DNA from: Branchiostoma floridae
Taxonomy: Eukaryota > Chordata > Leptocardii > Amphioxiformes > Branchiostomatidae
Direction of reading: 5' to 3'
Length of the DNA: 62,631 nucleotides
Assembly (NCBI RefSeq): GCF_000003815.2
Contig: NC_049986.1
Coordinates: 24,767,276 to 24,829,906, forward strand
Of this stretch, positions 38,430-51,385 are shown piece after piece. The notes under the pieces are model-generated. The model ran no database searches. It saw nothing but the letters and a program-made list of their open reading frames with translations, and had not been told where the DNA came from. A program made the position numbers and the translations under genes. Position 1 is the first letter of the stretch. Every line of letters begins with the position of its first letter.

Positions 38430-39780
38430 TTGAATAAAGTTGAATTTCCCTTACAGGGCTGGAAATACCACCTGCATATGCAGGTTAGTGCAGGTAAAAT
38501 TGAAGCTGTGCAGGTATTTCTGGTGTCTACCTGCACCTAACCTGCACTGCATGGTCTATGTACTGGGTTTTATACATGAATGTTCTATAATATAGGTGTA
38601 TATGGATTGTTATTAGCTGCATTGACTTACCACCTATTAAGTATGTATAAAAGATAGGAAAGAGCTATGATCATATATTATAATGGTTCCTCGACAATTT
38701 GAGTTATGCATCCCATACTTCCTTCATTCAGAGTGTTGCAGGTAACATTCATATGGTCAGGGTGATTTTCAATGTTACACGCACTAGTGCAGGTATGTAG
38801 CAAAAAAGTAATTTCGACCCCTGCCATTAACCATATGAAAGTTTTTGCATATCCAACTGTACTTCATACAGTTGCCTAAACATTTATAGATACTGTACAA
38901 GTACATAGAGGGGGTGTATCATCTGCTTGGTTTATAAGAGACATAAATCACTTCAGGAAGAAGGAAACGCTTATCTCATGGTCCAATTAAGGTGCATTAT
39001 CTACAATAAGACTAACAAGACTTAATTGCTTCCTTTGAAGGTTGAAGAAATCTTTAAGAGTTTCAGTTTTAGTCGACAAACAGGAAAAGTGCTTCAGGCT
39101 GGGTGGGTAGGTTATAATGAGCTGGGCCCTCTGGGGGGTGGCACTAATTAGGGGTTGCTAATTAGGGGTTTAATCTAATTACAATAAACTGTAAATCAGC
39201 GGATAATCACTTAAGTGGAGCTGGTCTGTAATGGATACTCACGGAGCTTAGGGGATGGGTGGAAGGTTTGTTGTGATGTGTGGTGTGATTATTGTTTTCC
39301 TTAGAAGAATCATTTGAAACTTGAAAGAATGATTTATTTGTAAAACATCACAGCCTATAGGCTGAATTATGTGATACATAACAAAGTACAGTCATTCTCA
39401 ATCTTTTGAAGAAGTTATGAAAGAGTTCAGCTATAGCGAAGGGAAAGAGCTCAAAGTGAGGCCTTCAAAATACCTACTGTATAGTTGTACAAGACTTGAA
39501 ATTTCAGCTGTTTTGGTAGAGATCATTTTTGGAGCAAAGTAGAACTGAAATTTTCAACACAAAAAAACATTGGACTTACCCAAATTTTCCACTGCCCAAC
39601 TCCAGCATTTGTCATGAAATGAGCGAAACATGGTTACCATGGTTACCGTTTCTGTGACATTCCTGTACTTTGTTGGTGTCTCACTCTGATGATCCCTGCC
39701 CTACAGGATGTTCTGCTAATGGGGGATGGGGCACCCTCTAGGGAGTATTGCTAATTGTAGGATGGGGTAATCTGTTCATC
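38430..39780. other. No gene recognised
   Basis: Local duplications only (for example 'taattaggggt' near 39150). Nothing coding was identified. Confidence 0.4.
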
Positions 39781-39799
39781 TCCTGACAACAGGCAGTTA

Positions 39800-39925
39800 A
39801 TCAGGCGGATAATTGGGAGGGTTTGTCTGTAATAGATACTCATCAGCACAGTGGTTATTGAGAGGGCTTGTCTGTAATAGATACTGATAATTGAGAGGGT
39901 TTGTCTGTAATTGATACTGATCAGC
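39800..39925. repeat. Three-unit local repeat
   Basis: 'gagggtttgtctgtaatagatactcatcagcac' recurs three times with shortening. The next 150 bp hold an inverted pair, taccagggctccca / tgggagccctggta. Confidence 0.75.
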
Positions 39926-40229
39926 ACTTTGGGTGGGACAGTGCTGCTGCTTCTTCTCTTCTGGGGGTGTCTTTTTTAGCCTGAGGTTCATCCTAGTTAG
40001 TCTACCAGGGCTCCCAATGAGTCCCATGTTGATAAGAGGGGAATATGGGAGCCCTGGTAAACAAAAGTACATGTTGGATGATACTCAGGCTAGTTTCTTT
40101 CAGCCTGATTTTCTTTCCTGATTTTGTCGGATTCATTATTAACACTAAGTTAATAGGAAAGATAACTTTTTTTCTGTATCGCTTGTCTTAAAATACACAG
40201 CATAAAACTTTACTACTATCTTTATTTTC

Positions 40230-40346
40230 TACTGTAAATGCACTTCAGTTTGTGAGGATTAAATTTTGCTGTAGTGGGAAAATGGAGGGGCCACTGCGAA
40301 AACCCACAAACATAAAACCACCACAAATATTTCTGCATTTTCAGTA
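40230..40346. mobile_element. TIR MITE (TACTGTAAATGCA family), short copy
   Basis: It begins TACTGTAAATGCA and ends TGCATTTTCAGTA, with 'aaaaccaccacaaa' inside, as in the copy at 25833-26045. Confidence 0.65.
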
Positions 40347-41129
40347 TACATTATGTACAGTATAATCACAGTCTATAAATACTGCTATCCTCAGTACTGA
40401 CTTGAAGAGGCCTCCGTTATTATACTTACAGATTGTGTCTGGAAAATGACTCGCTTTGAAACTAATGTTTTTATATGAAAAGTTAAAAGGTTGAAATCAG
40501 ATGGAAACATTTATTCAGGAGGGCCAGACTGACCCTTGAACCCCAGGGGGGCCAGATGTGAACTTTGAACCCTCAGGGGGCCTTTTTGCCCAACTTGTGG
40601 CACAGTGTGTTCCCCGAGTGTGGTCACTCTTACTGCTCTGCTACCAGATGGGCTCTGATTCAAACCAAGGAGATTCTGTTGCTACACTGTATGCCATAGT
40701 CAATTACACACATTCTATACTACAAAACAACCCTCCTTAAGTTGTTGTTCTGTAGTCTCTCCTCTTTTAATATTTAAAAAGCCCCTTTGGATGTAAAAGA
40801 TAGAAAAACCAGAAGTCCTGCTTCAGTATCTTAGAAAGAGTGCCAAAAATCTAGCATGTATTTATTTTGCAAACACCTACCAGCATACCATACATTGTAT
40901 ATCATAAATATCTATCCACAAGTTGGAGGTGTTGGCCTTGTAAGTAAAGGATGTAGAATCCTGTTGCCCACACCTCTCAGATCTCATTTTGTAAATCTTA
41001 ATAAATAAAAAAGCATCTTGAGTTTTACTGCTCATACACAGAGACAAACACACACACAGACAGACAACTAAATCACTCTCATTCTCAGGTAATACCAACA
41101 GCTCGTACCTTTCACACCTGTTGGTGTTC

Positions 41130-42430
41130 CTTAAGGGCTCTGCATACCTGAGTCAGTCTGTAACTGTTCTAAGGTGAAACAAATCTCCTTAAGGACTTAA
41201 GAAATACTTAAGGACTCTTTGTTCAAGTCGTTCATCACAAACCCACTCACCTCTTAAAGTTTCTTAGATGCGTGACCTTTCCTTACACCCTGCATAACTC
41301 AAGCCCCTTAAGACATGACCCGCACCTTAAGTCCAACACACCTGCTAAGCTCCATCTAAGAATGCCTGTTTAAGACATACCTGCCCACTAATAAGACATA
41401 CCTGTGGTCCACTGTAACCACAAACTCTGGCCCCTGAAGAAAAGGCAGGCATTTCAGGTCTAACACATCTGTTTTCTTGCGTCTTAGCAGGGAATGAAGA
41501 CCTTTATTGCACATTTTTCCTCACACGAGCTAAGTAAAGGTCATACATACATGTACTAGTAGACTAAGTACATTGTACAATCCATGTTGAAGTGCACTTC
41601 ATCTTCTACTGTGTTTGAGTTGTTCTAAAGGAGTGTGGTTCAATGCCTTCACAGCGACTGATTCTTAGTTTAGAAAGCCCTTACGTTGTTCACATACCAC
41701 ATTATGAACACTGGTCTCTCCACCTTAGACTACCCTTACAACACACCTGTCTGTCTTAAGCACACATAACTTTGGTACATGTGCCTTGAAGAAAGGGCTA
41801 ACATCTTGCTCTCCATCTAAGACTCTAATGACATACCTGTATGCTTTCATCATACAAAACTCTGGTTCCCCAAGGACATGACTGGCACTTGAAGTCTAGC
41901 ACACTTGCTAAACTCCATCTTGGACTGCTCTTACAACACACCTGTCTATCTAAACTACACATAACACTCTGACTGGTACCTTGATGAAAAAGGCTGGTGT
42001 CTTAGGCTCCATCTAAGACTCTAATACCTGTCTGCTGCTATCCCACATACATCTGGTCACCTGAAGAAAGGACCAGCATCTTAAGCCTGGCTCACCTGCT
42101 GACTTCAATTTAAGACTTCTCTTCTAACACGTACCTGTTAGTGTAACTCTCCAGTCCAACCCCCACTCAAACCTCGGGTCCCAGGAAGCTCCTAAACTTT
42201 TCCCACTTGCTAACCTCTGTCTGAAACTGCACTTATAACAAATACCTGTCCATTTCACTGTACATACACTTGTACCAGCTAGTGTAACTCTCTAGACACC
42301 CCCCCCCCTCCCCCAGACACACACACAAACCTCTGGTCTCTTGAAGCTTGAAGCCTATCCCACTTGCTAACCTCTGTCTCTAAAACTGCACTAATAACAA
42401 ATACCTGTCCATTTCTCTGCATGAAATCAA
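41130..42430. repeat. Degenerate tandem array, unit of about 95-115 bp (array 1)
   Basis: Units are marked by 'ctccatctaagac..c.taa.a.acacctgtct' at about 41351, 41719, 41812, 41911, 42009, 42103, 42216 and 42373. Units differ by many substitutions, so the array is old. There is no coding frame. Confidence 0.85.
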
Positions 42431-42564
42431 AAACACGGCAGAAATTGAAGGGGGGAACAAATTGGAAGGGACGCTGGGAAGGATTGGGGAGACCTTAGAT
42501 GTCAGAGGGCAAGATTTGTTTTCTCAGTCCTGATTAAGATTAATAAGAAGGTGGTAAATTTGGA

Positions 42565-43510
42565 GACTTCAGAAGAAGTTAGGAGGGACAGGGTCAGAGA
42601 TCTTAAGACATGATTCAAGATTGTTTTCACATTCCTTATCAAAAGACATTACGGGAGAAAAAGTAGAAAAGAAGTTAGAAGAGACAAGGTCAGTGATTTA
42701 AAGACATGCATTTGTACCTTAAGATTCTTTTCACCTTCCTTGTTAAAACACATTAAGTAAGAGAAATTTGTGAAGAAGCTAGAAGAGACAGGGTCAGTGA
42801 TTTTAAGACATACATTTGTGCCTTAAGATCGTTTTCACCTTCCTTGTTAAAACACATTAAGTAAGAAAAAGTTGTGAAGAAGCTAGAAGTGATAGGGTCA
42901 GTGACTTTAAGACATATATTTGTACCTTAAGATTGCTTTCACCTTTCTTGTTAAAAACACATTAAGTAAGAGAAAGTGGTGAAGAAGCTAGAGGTGACAC
43001 CTGGCACCTTGAAATGACCTGCGGGGTCACGTGGCAAGATTGTTTTCACATTCCTTATCAAATAGAGATTAAGAAAGAAGAAATTTTAAAGAAGTCAGAA
43101 GAGACAGCTTCAGTGATCTTGAACTTCATGATCCATGATTCAAGGTTGTTTTTACATTATTTATCAAGAAAGACATTAAGAAAGAAGAACTGTTGAAGAA
43201 GTTAGAAGAGACAGAGACAGTTATCTTGAAGGCTTGAAGTGATCAAGTGTGAAAGTCACATGGCAATAGCTTTTCAGATTTCTTATCTAACAGGGATTTA
43301 GATAAAGAAGGAAGATTTAAGATTGTGTTCACATTTCGTACCAAACAAACATAAGACAAACTGTTGAAGAACTTAGAAGAGACAGGGTCAGTGATCTTTA
43401 AGGCATAAGTCAAGATTGTTTTCATTTCTCTTATCAAAAATGCATTAAGAGGAATGAAAGTTAGAAAAGACATCAGACAAGGTCAACGACCTTTAAGGTC
43501 GCAAGTCAGG
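42565..43510. repeat. Degenerate tandem array, unit of about 95-110 bp (array 2)
   Basis: Units carry 'gaagttagaagagacagggtcagtgatctt' and 'aagattgttttcac.ttccttatcaaa'. Early marker positions (about 42592, 42688, 42792, 42896) are spaced 96-104 bp. About nine units, unrelated in sequence to array 1. Confidence 0.85.
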
Positions 43511-43814
43511 GTTACTTAAACTTCTAGAACCAAGATTGCCCCTGACAGGAGACTTATTGGACCAGGAGGGGACCTTAATGGTCAGGGAGTGAAAGTAAAG
43601 CACTGTTTACCTGGATACGAGAAGACAACAGGTGATGTTTGGCAGGGGTGCTGGGGCGAAACATGATACTAGATGTACACAATAATTGTATGTACATGAA
43701 CATATGTATGCTTGATTGTTACCAGACAGCTTGGGTTTGACAATCTTAAGGTTTTACTGGATAGGGAACAGTTTTGAAGTAAAGAAAAAAAGTGATAGAA
43801 GGCTTGGTTAATTG

Positions 43815-44222
43815 ATTGTTTTTTTTTTTATTATTGAGATTCTCCATATACATATGGAGGGTATGGCGAAACAGGTGTCAAAGACGCCTTTTCAAAGCCA
43901 CCATACCGTTGGCTTTGTTGTTTGGAGTTTCCATCTCCTAGGAGGACTTCCGACCAAGGATGCAAGGGGTTCCTCCTACCCCTGACTCGTGTGTCATGGC
44001 GGGTGCGTCATGCCCGAACATGCCCATATGGCCTGTCACCACAACAAAGGCCTGTCACTGCCACTAGCCGCAGCTATGTACTCATTTACACCTGAGTTAG
44101 GTGAGGAAAGTCGTGTAAAGTGCCTTTCCCAAGGGCACAAGATCGGTGACACGGCAAGCGGATTTGAACCCGGGACCTCTCGGGCCTGAGACCAACGCGC
44201 TCCCGATCGTGCCACGCGGTCC
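43815..44222 (-). mobile_element. tRNA-derived SINE, near full length
   Basis: On the minus strand a tRNA-like head (GTGGCACGATCGGGAGCGC, then a GGGTTCAAATCC B-box) is followed by a body of about 300 bp and an A-rich tail at 43818-43832. A second member is at 46505-46645. Confidence 0.85.
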
Positions 44223-44224
44223 CA

Positions 44225-44395
44225 CTGAAGTTGGTTGGTTGGTCTATGGTTGATTGATTGATTGATTTATTGGTTAAGTGATTGGTTAATGATTAATCTA
44301 TTGTTTGGTTGGTCTATGATTGGTTGGTTGGTTGGTTGGTTGATTGGTATAGATTGGTTGGTCTATAATCGATGAACTGATTGATCAATACCACA
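44225..44395. repeat. (TTGG)n/(TTGA)n simple repeat
   Basis: Interrupted GGTTGGTTGATT tract. Confidence 0.9.
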
Positions 44396-44514
44396 GTGCC
44401 TCTGTCTATTGTGTTTGTGGGAAGAAAATTTGGACACTTTGACTTGATCAAAATTGGATACACTTGCCAGTGACATACAGTTGCCATTTATAATGTTAGG
44501 ACTAAGCAGTCCTT

Positions 44515-44695
44515 CCTACCTCTCTACCTGGGCATGTCAACTGTAATTCCACCTGGCAATGATGAACAAGTCTCCCCTGCCCCCTCCCATCCACACCCCC
44601 TCCCCCTTACCTTCCTACCTGTCCCTGTCATCTGTAATTCCACCTGGCAATGATGAACAAGTCTCCCCTGCCCCCTCCCATAACCCTGCCCCTGC
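44515..44695. repeat. Two-unit tandem duplication, about 96 bp
   Basis: 'ctgtaattccacctggcaat' and 'gatgaacaagtctcccctgcc' blocks occur twice with high identity. Confidence 0.85.
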
Positions 44696-44839
44696 CGAGC
44701 TGGCCTGTGGTACCAAATTTGTACCCAGGTTTGGGGGTCAGGCGGCAGCGCAGGGGTTAATCTGGACCATGTGTACAGCCAGGATGGGCCCAATTGGAAG
44801 TCCAGCTTTTGGAATGCTAAATAACCAGCTTCTAACCAC

Positions 44840-45175
44840 AGTTGCCCTGTAGACGTCACTCTTAATTCTACCTGGAAGTATAGAGGAGTTTTTTGTAGCC
44901 TTACACAAAGTCTCAGACAAATTCATATTGCTCTGGACATGCGGAGTTTAAATTAGAAATCAAATTCAAATCAATTTATTTAGATTCGCAGCTGACAAAT
45001 TTTGTATCATACTGTTGCCCTGTAGACGTCACCCTCAATTCTACTTGGAAGTAACGAAGATGAGTGTTTTGCCCCAGTTGGCCACAGACACAAATTCACC
45101 TGGACATGGCGAGTGTATATTTTTGTACTTTTAAAAGTCAAATCTAGATCAATCCACTTAGATTCACAGCTGAGT
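44840..45175. repeat. Two-unit tandem duplication, about 170 bp
   Basis: 'ttgccctgtagacgtcac.ct.aattctac.tggaagta' starts both units (44842 and 45013), and 'cttagattc.cagctga' ends them. Confidence 0.85.
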
Positions 45176-46504
45176 GAATGTGAATGAATGAATGAATGAA
45201 TTGAATCGATGAATGACTGACTAGTTAATTTGCCACAAACAAGTTGCTTTCATTGGTTGGTTTCAAATTAACAACATTTCAATAAAAGATACCTCAGTTT
45301 CAAACCACTGTCTGTCGACTCAATTGACATCCAACATACCCTATATTTGAATACAGCGGAAATAGGTTACCCCACAGATAAAGGTGAACTAGCGTTAGCC
45401 CTCGAAATCCCCAGCTCCCCAGAGAGCTATAATCTACCAGATTAGCTCTGCCTTCACTGCAAAGCAACCTGGCCCAGACAAATCCTCTTCCATGGATCTA
45501 GGCAAGGTTTGAGTTTCAAGGTCAAAGCCATGCCAAGGTCACAGGGCCGCTGAGAAAATAAACAGGATTTCGGGAAGGATTTAGCGGCAGAATTACCCGT
45601 AATGACAAAGTAACAAGTCTGAAATTGGCTCTGTGTTTTCCACAGACAGACAGACAGACAGACAGACATCCTGGTTTGCTAGCCTGACCTTCAAGTGTTC
45701 TGTTGCTACGACAATAGAACACACGGTCTGAGCTGAACTAACGATTCATCCTTTACATGTACTTCAGTGGGCAAACTGATTTTCTTTGTGCAGAATTGTT
45801 GACCAACTAGATGAGATTTTAGGTAGGAAAAGACATGAAGTACTTGTAGCAGGAAGCATAAACCTGTCCACAACAAGTACTCAACCGTTTTACTTGTTAC
45901 ACAGTAGCAGTAAATGTTTTTGTGCACATGTAGTATATTCTGCATGACTGGGACTGTTGTAGACAGCTTAGATGACAGTTAACTTGGCATCCATACAAGA
46001 AATACTGAACATAAAAGTTTCAGACAACAACAAAAAAGAAGAAACTTGCAAGGAAAACATATCTTCGACTTACCAGTAGAATAAACACGTCTTCTCACTG
46101 CCACTGGTATAACAGCACTGTCGCTATCTTACAGAAGTTAAGAGCCACACCACCCACCATCCATGTGTTGGCCATGTTCACAGAAGTGTGATGCTACAAA
46201 TGATAATGGACTCACAAGTCCAGAACAGAACTGTTCGCCCCACACCTAACCCTAACCTGGACAGTCCCGAAGTCAGTTCAGCAGCTACATTAGTGCTACA
46301 CTTAAACCCAAATGTGTTTATTGACATAGTCAGTAATGCCTTCCAGCTAGCAGAGAGCTGAGGCTTTGCAGAATGTGGTGTTGGTGTAAGAGGCAAGTAG
46401 AAACAGTCTCCTTGCTCCCAGGATTCGAACCTGCACCTTCTTCTTTCTTCTTTCGTTTTGAGGCTACCAATTTCAACTTGCTGAAGACTTTTGTAGCCTA
46501 TATA

Positions 46505-46645
46505 CTTATTTTTTACTTGAGTGAAGTGAGGAAAGTCGTGTAAAGTGCCTTTCCCAAGGGCACACAATTAGTAACACCGCCGAGTTCGAACCCAGGACCC
46601 TCTGGGCCTGAGTCAAACGTGCTGCCGATTGTACCATGCGGTCCA
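46505..46645 (-). mobile_element. tRNA-derived SINE, partial (family of 43815)
   Basis: It shares 'gtgaggaaagtcgtgtaaag' and 'tgcctttcccaagggcaca' with the other copy and has a GGGTTCGAAC B-box on the minus strand. The 3' body is missing. Confidence 0.8.
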
Positions 46646-46874
46646 CCTTGGCCGCTAGATCACAAACCTAACACACTAAACTGTTATGCCAAAAGGGTCA
46701 GACCCGTTTGGCATAGTCAGTTTTGCAGCACTTGAACCTCACTGTTACAGTTGAACACAGAACATGACAAATTTACAAATGAAGCAAAGAAATGTAGAGA
46801 CAATTCAGGACAGTAGGAATCCTTCACACACCTACAGACTGTATCAGTACACTGGGCTTTGCACATCTCCAGTT

Positions 46875-47135
46875 TTAGAGCCCTTGGGCCACACAGGGCT
46901 AGTCCATTGAAAGTGGAGTGCGTGTGTTCAACTACTGTGCTCTTCCTTGGAAGTGCTGAGGGCTACAGTATAAGAGCAGAGAAAGTAGCATGTAACGTTT
47001 ACATTGTTTAAAGACAGTTTGTGCACTATATAAATAGCATGTACCATTTTGAAAGTCTTTGGTATGACTCGGCCGGAGATCGAACTCACGACCTTCCGAA
47101 TGCAAGGCGAACACTCTACCCACCAGGCCATTGCA
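46875..47135 (-). mobile_element. Second tRNA-derived SINE family, copy 1
   Basis: The minus strand starts with a tRNA-like head (GGTGCAATGGCCTGGTGGGT..GAGTTCGATCTCC) followed by GCCGAGTCATACCAAAGAC and a body ending 'tagccctgtgtggcccaag'. Copies are also at 51172-51385 and 56378-56590. Confidence 0.85.
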
Positions 47136-47869
47136 CCAGTTTGTAAAGTATACATTTTGTAATGCGAGCTAGTCAGGTTGGGGTTGGAAACAGTGGCTCC
47201 ACTAGGGAACTTCAAGGAGTTAATCAGAATTTTCCGCTCCAGACACAGTTTGTTCCCAAGGGCTCTTCCTGCATCTGGGTGCAGCTTGATGGCTTGGTTT
47301 GAAGGTTTGGATTCCCTGACTATAGCCCTTACCAGCTCTCAATTCTTATAGGAAGTGCAGGGGTTACTTGTAAGACATCTTAAACTCTTTAAGGACCTTG
47401 CTCCTGAGGGCTGATGTCTGTGTCATGGCTGGGCTTCAAGTCAAATGTAGAAATCTGTCCTCTTCTTAAGAAATGTCTCATCCTTCAAGTCACTGCTATC
47501 CTGACCAGATGTATCAGGCTACAGAGGACCTGAATGGGATTCAAACCCCAAACCACAGCATCTGTATAGGAAGGATAATAAACCACCATATACAATGTAG
47601 CCATGTGCATAACCCTTACCTAAAAAAAAATGTCCCTACACAATCTGTGATGTTGTATGTACAGGCATCTAAATCTGGGAATGTGTTTTATCTACATTCT
47701 GACAACCAATACTTCCCATCCTTTCATCAAGCTTTGACTTTGACTTTGACTGTAAGCTAAGGGTTTCTTCTGTTAGTCTTGAGGAGAATCTTGAGGAGCG
47801 TGGAAGGAATGTTCATCCCTGTTGCAGCGCGACCTGAGCAAGTGTCAGGTCTGGTGAGACTTCTGCAGC

Positions 47870-48265
47870 TGTTGTAGAGTGGGTACCTTTGCCAAGAAGG
47901 TCATGTCTGTGGTTTTGTGGTTAGACAGCAAAACTGAACTAGGTTTGCTATGGATGGATTGTTATCATGGTGTTTTGTTACATCTTATCACCTTTGCCAA
48001 GAAGTTTCTGTCTTTATGTTCTGTTTGTAGTTTTGTGCCTGAACAGTAGAGCTTACTCCGAAAGCTATGCAGAGATTGTTGGATTGTTGTCATATACTAA
48101 TACATTATTACCGTAGGTATTGTTGTAAGCTGTTGTAGAGTGGGTACCTTTGCCAGGAAGGTCATGTCTGTGGTTTTGTGGTTACACAGCAAAACTGAAC
48201 TGGATGGATTGTTATCATGGTGTTTTGTTACAGTTTGTCACCTTTGCCAAGAAGTTTCTGTCTCC
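47870..48265. repeat. Two-unit duplication, about 260 bp
   Basis: 'gctgttgtagagtgggtacc' and 'tttgccaagaaggtcatgtc' recur with 'ttgttatcatggtgttttgt'. The units are about 260 bp apart. Confidence 0.8.
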
Positions 48266-48307
48266 TAGAAGGAGCGGCTCTGTATTTTTTTCGACTACTA
48301 GTATATC

Positions 48308-48631
48308 CAGGGATAAACAAGTCCACTAGCCCTATTGTCCAGGGCAAGTGAAAGTGCTGTTCGGGCAAGTGCATGTCCTACCCCACTTGTCCGATCGGGC
48401 AAGTAAGATTTTTCCATTGATTTTAGTGCAATTTTGATATACTTGTTACTTTTTACAGTCATGACATCAAGCAATTGTCTACAGAGAATTCCATTGCTGG
48501 AAGTGAAAATGCATATACTAGTAACAGTGACATTTGAATTTTGGGCAAGTGAAAAATTGGTTCGGGCAAGTACATTTTTTATGTGCTTGCCCGATAGGAC
48601 AAGTGGATTTTAGAAAACTTGTTCAACCCTG
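48308..48631. mobile_element. TIR element (CAGGG..CCCTG ends)
   Basis: The ends CAGGGATAAACAAGT and ACTTGTTCAACCCTG are inverted. ATATC flanks both sides directly. The interior repeats 'gggcaagtg' in both orientations. CAGGG-type ends suggest an hAT or related MITE. The 5-bp flank match is shorter than usual for hAT. Confidence 0.65.
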
Positions 48632-48964
48632 ATATCTCCACGACTCGACCTCTGCTTGGAGAGTTACTTAAAAAGCAGTGACGATTATGTATAAATTGCG
48701 AAATCAATCTGTTTAAATTTGGTTTGAGGTCTTGTTACTTTAGTTTGCCCAGAAATTTTGATTGATTTGTGCCTGGGTCCTGCTTTTAGTTTTGTAGCAA
48801 AAATAAGCATTGATGAAGAGGAGAAGGTAATACTATGGTTGGATTGTTGTGGTGTACTGATACATTATTTCTTAATATTAGGTATTGTTGTCAAAATCAC
48901 AAAGAGTTTAGGGACGAGAAAGGACAATTTCAATGTCAAAACTCAGGCAGCTCTTAGACGACCA

Positions 48965-49095
48965 GTGTCTGTATTTATTTATTTATTGGTTTGGCTGCAC
49001 CGAACACACAGCCAGGGCTGCCCAACTAGCCTATGGCTATTACAAAGGGCTAGCCCTGCTGACAAACACATAAACAATACAAATTTAAAAAAAGA
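48965..49095 (-). mobile_element. Possible SINE/LINE tail
   Basis: A TTTATTTATTTATT tract (A-rich on the minus strand) adjoins 'cagccagggctgcccaactagcctatggctattac'. Similar tails with other bodies lie at 57915-58010 and 61806-61990. Confidence 0.4.
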
Positions 49096-49678
49096 ACATT
49101 TGTATGTACATGGTGTAGGATAACTTACATTTCATCTAAAGTGTCTGTATTGTTCCTTGTTTGTACAAAAGAAGGTTTCAAAGTTCAAAATTCCTTCAAG
49201 CATGCCTGAAATACTGTACAGAATTCCAATATGTTCTGCTCAGCCCTGTTACAGTAAACCCCAAACATACAGTGTTTATTTTGTAAATCATCTGCAGACT
49301 AAAGGGTTCTTACAAGGTTTTAGAGAAACAAATTCCAGTGTTGAAAATTCCCCAGGTGTGACCACAGAAAGGAGGTTTCAACCCTGCAGCGTTTGTAGTG
49401 GTAGGGTTGGATACAACAAAACACACCTGTAACTGTGCCCACACCTTTACCTGCCTAACAGCAGTTCTTACTCGCTTCAGATGGAATTAAGTCATTCTTT
49501 TCATGCAGTTGTGAGAATTTCTTCTACTTTGAGAATTTGATGAAATTACTTTAAGATAATATAAAAGTTTGAATCCCTAGCATGCCTCAATGTTATGCCC
49601 GTAAAAGGCATTTACAACACTTAACACCTATTTCCTCACTCAACTTACATTTGTACACCTATGTGTAAGGCCACACCA

Positions 49679-50037
49679 ATTTAATGTCTTGGTTCACGGA
49701 TTCGCTCGCTCCAATTTTTTGGAAAAAAAAAATAAAAATAAAAATTGCCACTCAGCAAATTTTCACCATTAGTGAAACCATTCACTAACTTTCTGGTGTG
49801 GCAAATTGGCATTTATATCATAAGCTCCTTGAAGTGTGGGTACAGGTGCTGTTACTGTACAGTAATAGTGTTTTCGTACTTTTTTCAAGCTGAAAACTTT
49901 TTATTCTTTATGTTTTGGATTAGCCCTTACCTTTACCCCAACCATTTTACAATTTTTATTTTTATTTTTATTTCGCCCTCTCGCTCCATATTTTTTATAA
50001 AAAAATCCGTGAACCAAGAAATTAAATTGGTGTGGCC
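49679..50037. mobile_element. PIF/Harbinger-like MITE, copy B
   Basis: 359 bp, nearly identical to copy A over its whole length, flanked by TAA on both sides (49676-49678 and 50038-50040). Confidence 0.88.
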
Positions 50038-50233
50038 TAAGTAAGTGTAAATGCGTAGTACTACCTATCTTTGGTAAAGGACGTCCTCTCACATATTATA
50101 AAGCCAGAATCCCTGTATTCCTTGAGTGCCACACCTTGAACCCAAGTTGTACTTTAATATATTGAAAAGAGCAGGTCCTGGAGTTTGTTCCGGTGTGAAT
50201 GGATCTTACGCAGAAGGTGTGTTTATACAAATA

Positions 50234-50811
50234 CGAGGGGCGTGCAATAAGTAATGGTCCTGACCCACTTCCAGTTGTCTGATCTAAATGAAATTTTGTA
50301 TGTGTAATAATTCATATCTCTATGGGTTATGTTGCAAAAGACAGCTCTGAACTAATTGTGGTTTCTGATTTACTGGTGTTTGAACTTAGTCAGGTGCGAA
50401 ATGGACCAGGTGTGAAATGGAACCAGTTGAGTGTCGCGCAGTGATCCGGTTTTTGTATTTGAAAGGACGCACACCAAAGAAGACTTTTGATGAAATAAAT
50501 GAAACTTATGGTGATGATGCCCCATCATATGACCTTGTAAAACGCTGGCATCCTGAATTCAAACGTGGCTGGAAGTCTGTGGAAACAGCTCCCAGACCTG
50601 GTCGTCCCTCTTGTGCCATTGATGAGGCATCAGTTGGAGGACCAACCTGGGGTGTCCTACAAAAACGGCGTCCAGAGCTGCATCAAACGATGGGAGAAAT
50701 GCATAACTCTGGCTGATTCCTATGAAGAGAAAGACTAATAACTGTGCCAAGTTTCATTAATCTCCTGCTATGGGAAATGGGTCAGGACCATTACTAATTG
50801 CACGCCCCTCG
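50234..50811 (+). mobile_element. Internally deleted mariner-type transposon
   Basis: Inverted ends of about 30 bp (CGAGGGGCGTGCAATAAGTA and its inverse) are flanked by TA (50232-50233 and 50812-50813). The 578-bp length is less than half that of an intact mariner. Confidence 0.9.
50417..50716 (+). pseudogene. Truncated mariner transposase (N-terminal HTH only)
   Basis: The frame begins MEPVECRAVIRFLYLKGRTP and continues through KKTFDEINETYGDDAPSYDL and VKRW to the ETAPRPGRPS hinge, which is the paired-type DNA-binding part of mariner transposases. It then jumps to sequence that, in another frame, resembles the transposase C-terminus (CIKRWEKCITLADSYEE). The catalytic DD(D/E) domain is gone, so it cannot move on its own. 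Confidence 0.85.
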
Positions 50812-51171
50812 TACAAACACAACATGACATGGTTTATCAGGTATACAAAACAAACAAAAGACACCTGTATATCTCCTTAAGTTGCAGGTGGCCCTTAAAG
50901 CCGACCCCAGCTGAAATAAGACGTTAAAACTGAGATAAGGAAGTATCCCCTAAGAAGCCAGAAGGAAGAACACTTACTCTGAAGGACAGCAGCAGATGAA
51001 AAAGTCTTAACCCTGCACCCTGTGTTTGTCTTACAAACTTCAGACACATCCAAGTGAGAGTCCTTGAAGTTCTAAATGATACACCCAACAGCTTAAAAGC
51101 GAAGTTAAAAAAAGTTAAAACCTTCCCGCGCCTGGTGGCACATAGCGCGGCGCCCATCTCTGTTTCCTTAG

Positions 51172-51385
51172 CCCAGGGCCACACAACGCAATCACTACAG
51201 CAGGGGGCTAGTCCACTGGTAGTGGTGTGTGTTCAACTTCCATACTCTTTCCCAAATGCTGAGTGCTAAGCAGAGAAAGCAGCATGTACCATTTTTAAAG
51301 TCTTTGGTATGACTCGGCCGGGGATGGAACTCACGGCCTACCGAGTGCAAGGCAAACACTCTACTCACTACATTGCACCGGTTAA
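51172..51385 (-). mobile_element. Second tRNA-derived SINE family, copy 2
   Basis: It shares 'aaagtctttggtatgactcg' and the 'agcagagaaagcagcatgtac' body with the copy at 46875-47135. The B-box region is mutated. Confidence 0.8.

Noticed and set aside
44140-44222. tRNA gene candidates (also at 46580-46645, 47050-47135 and 56378-56440)
   Set aside because: The A/B-box-like heads belong to SINE copies. They carry mutated boxes and the SINE bodies, and do not fold into an intact tRNA.
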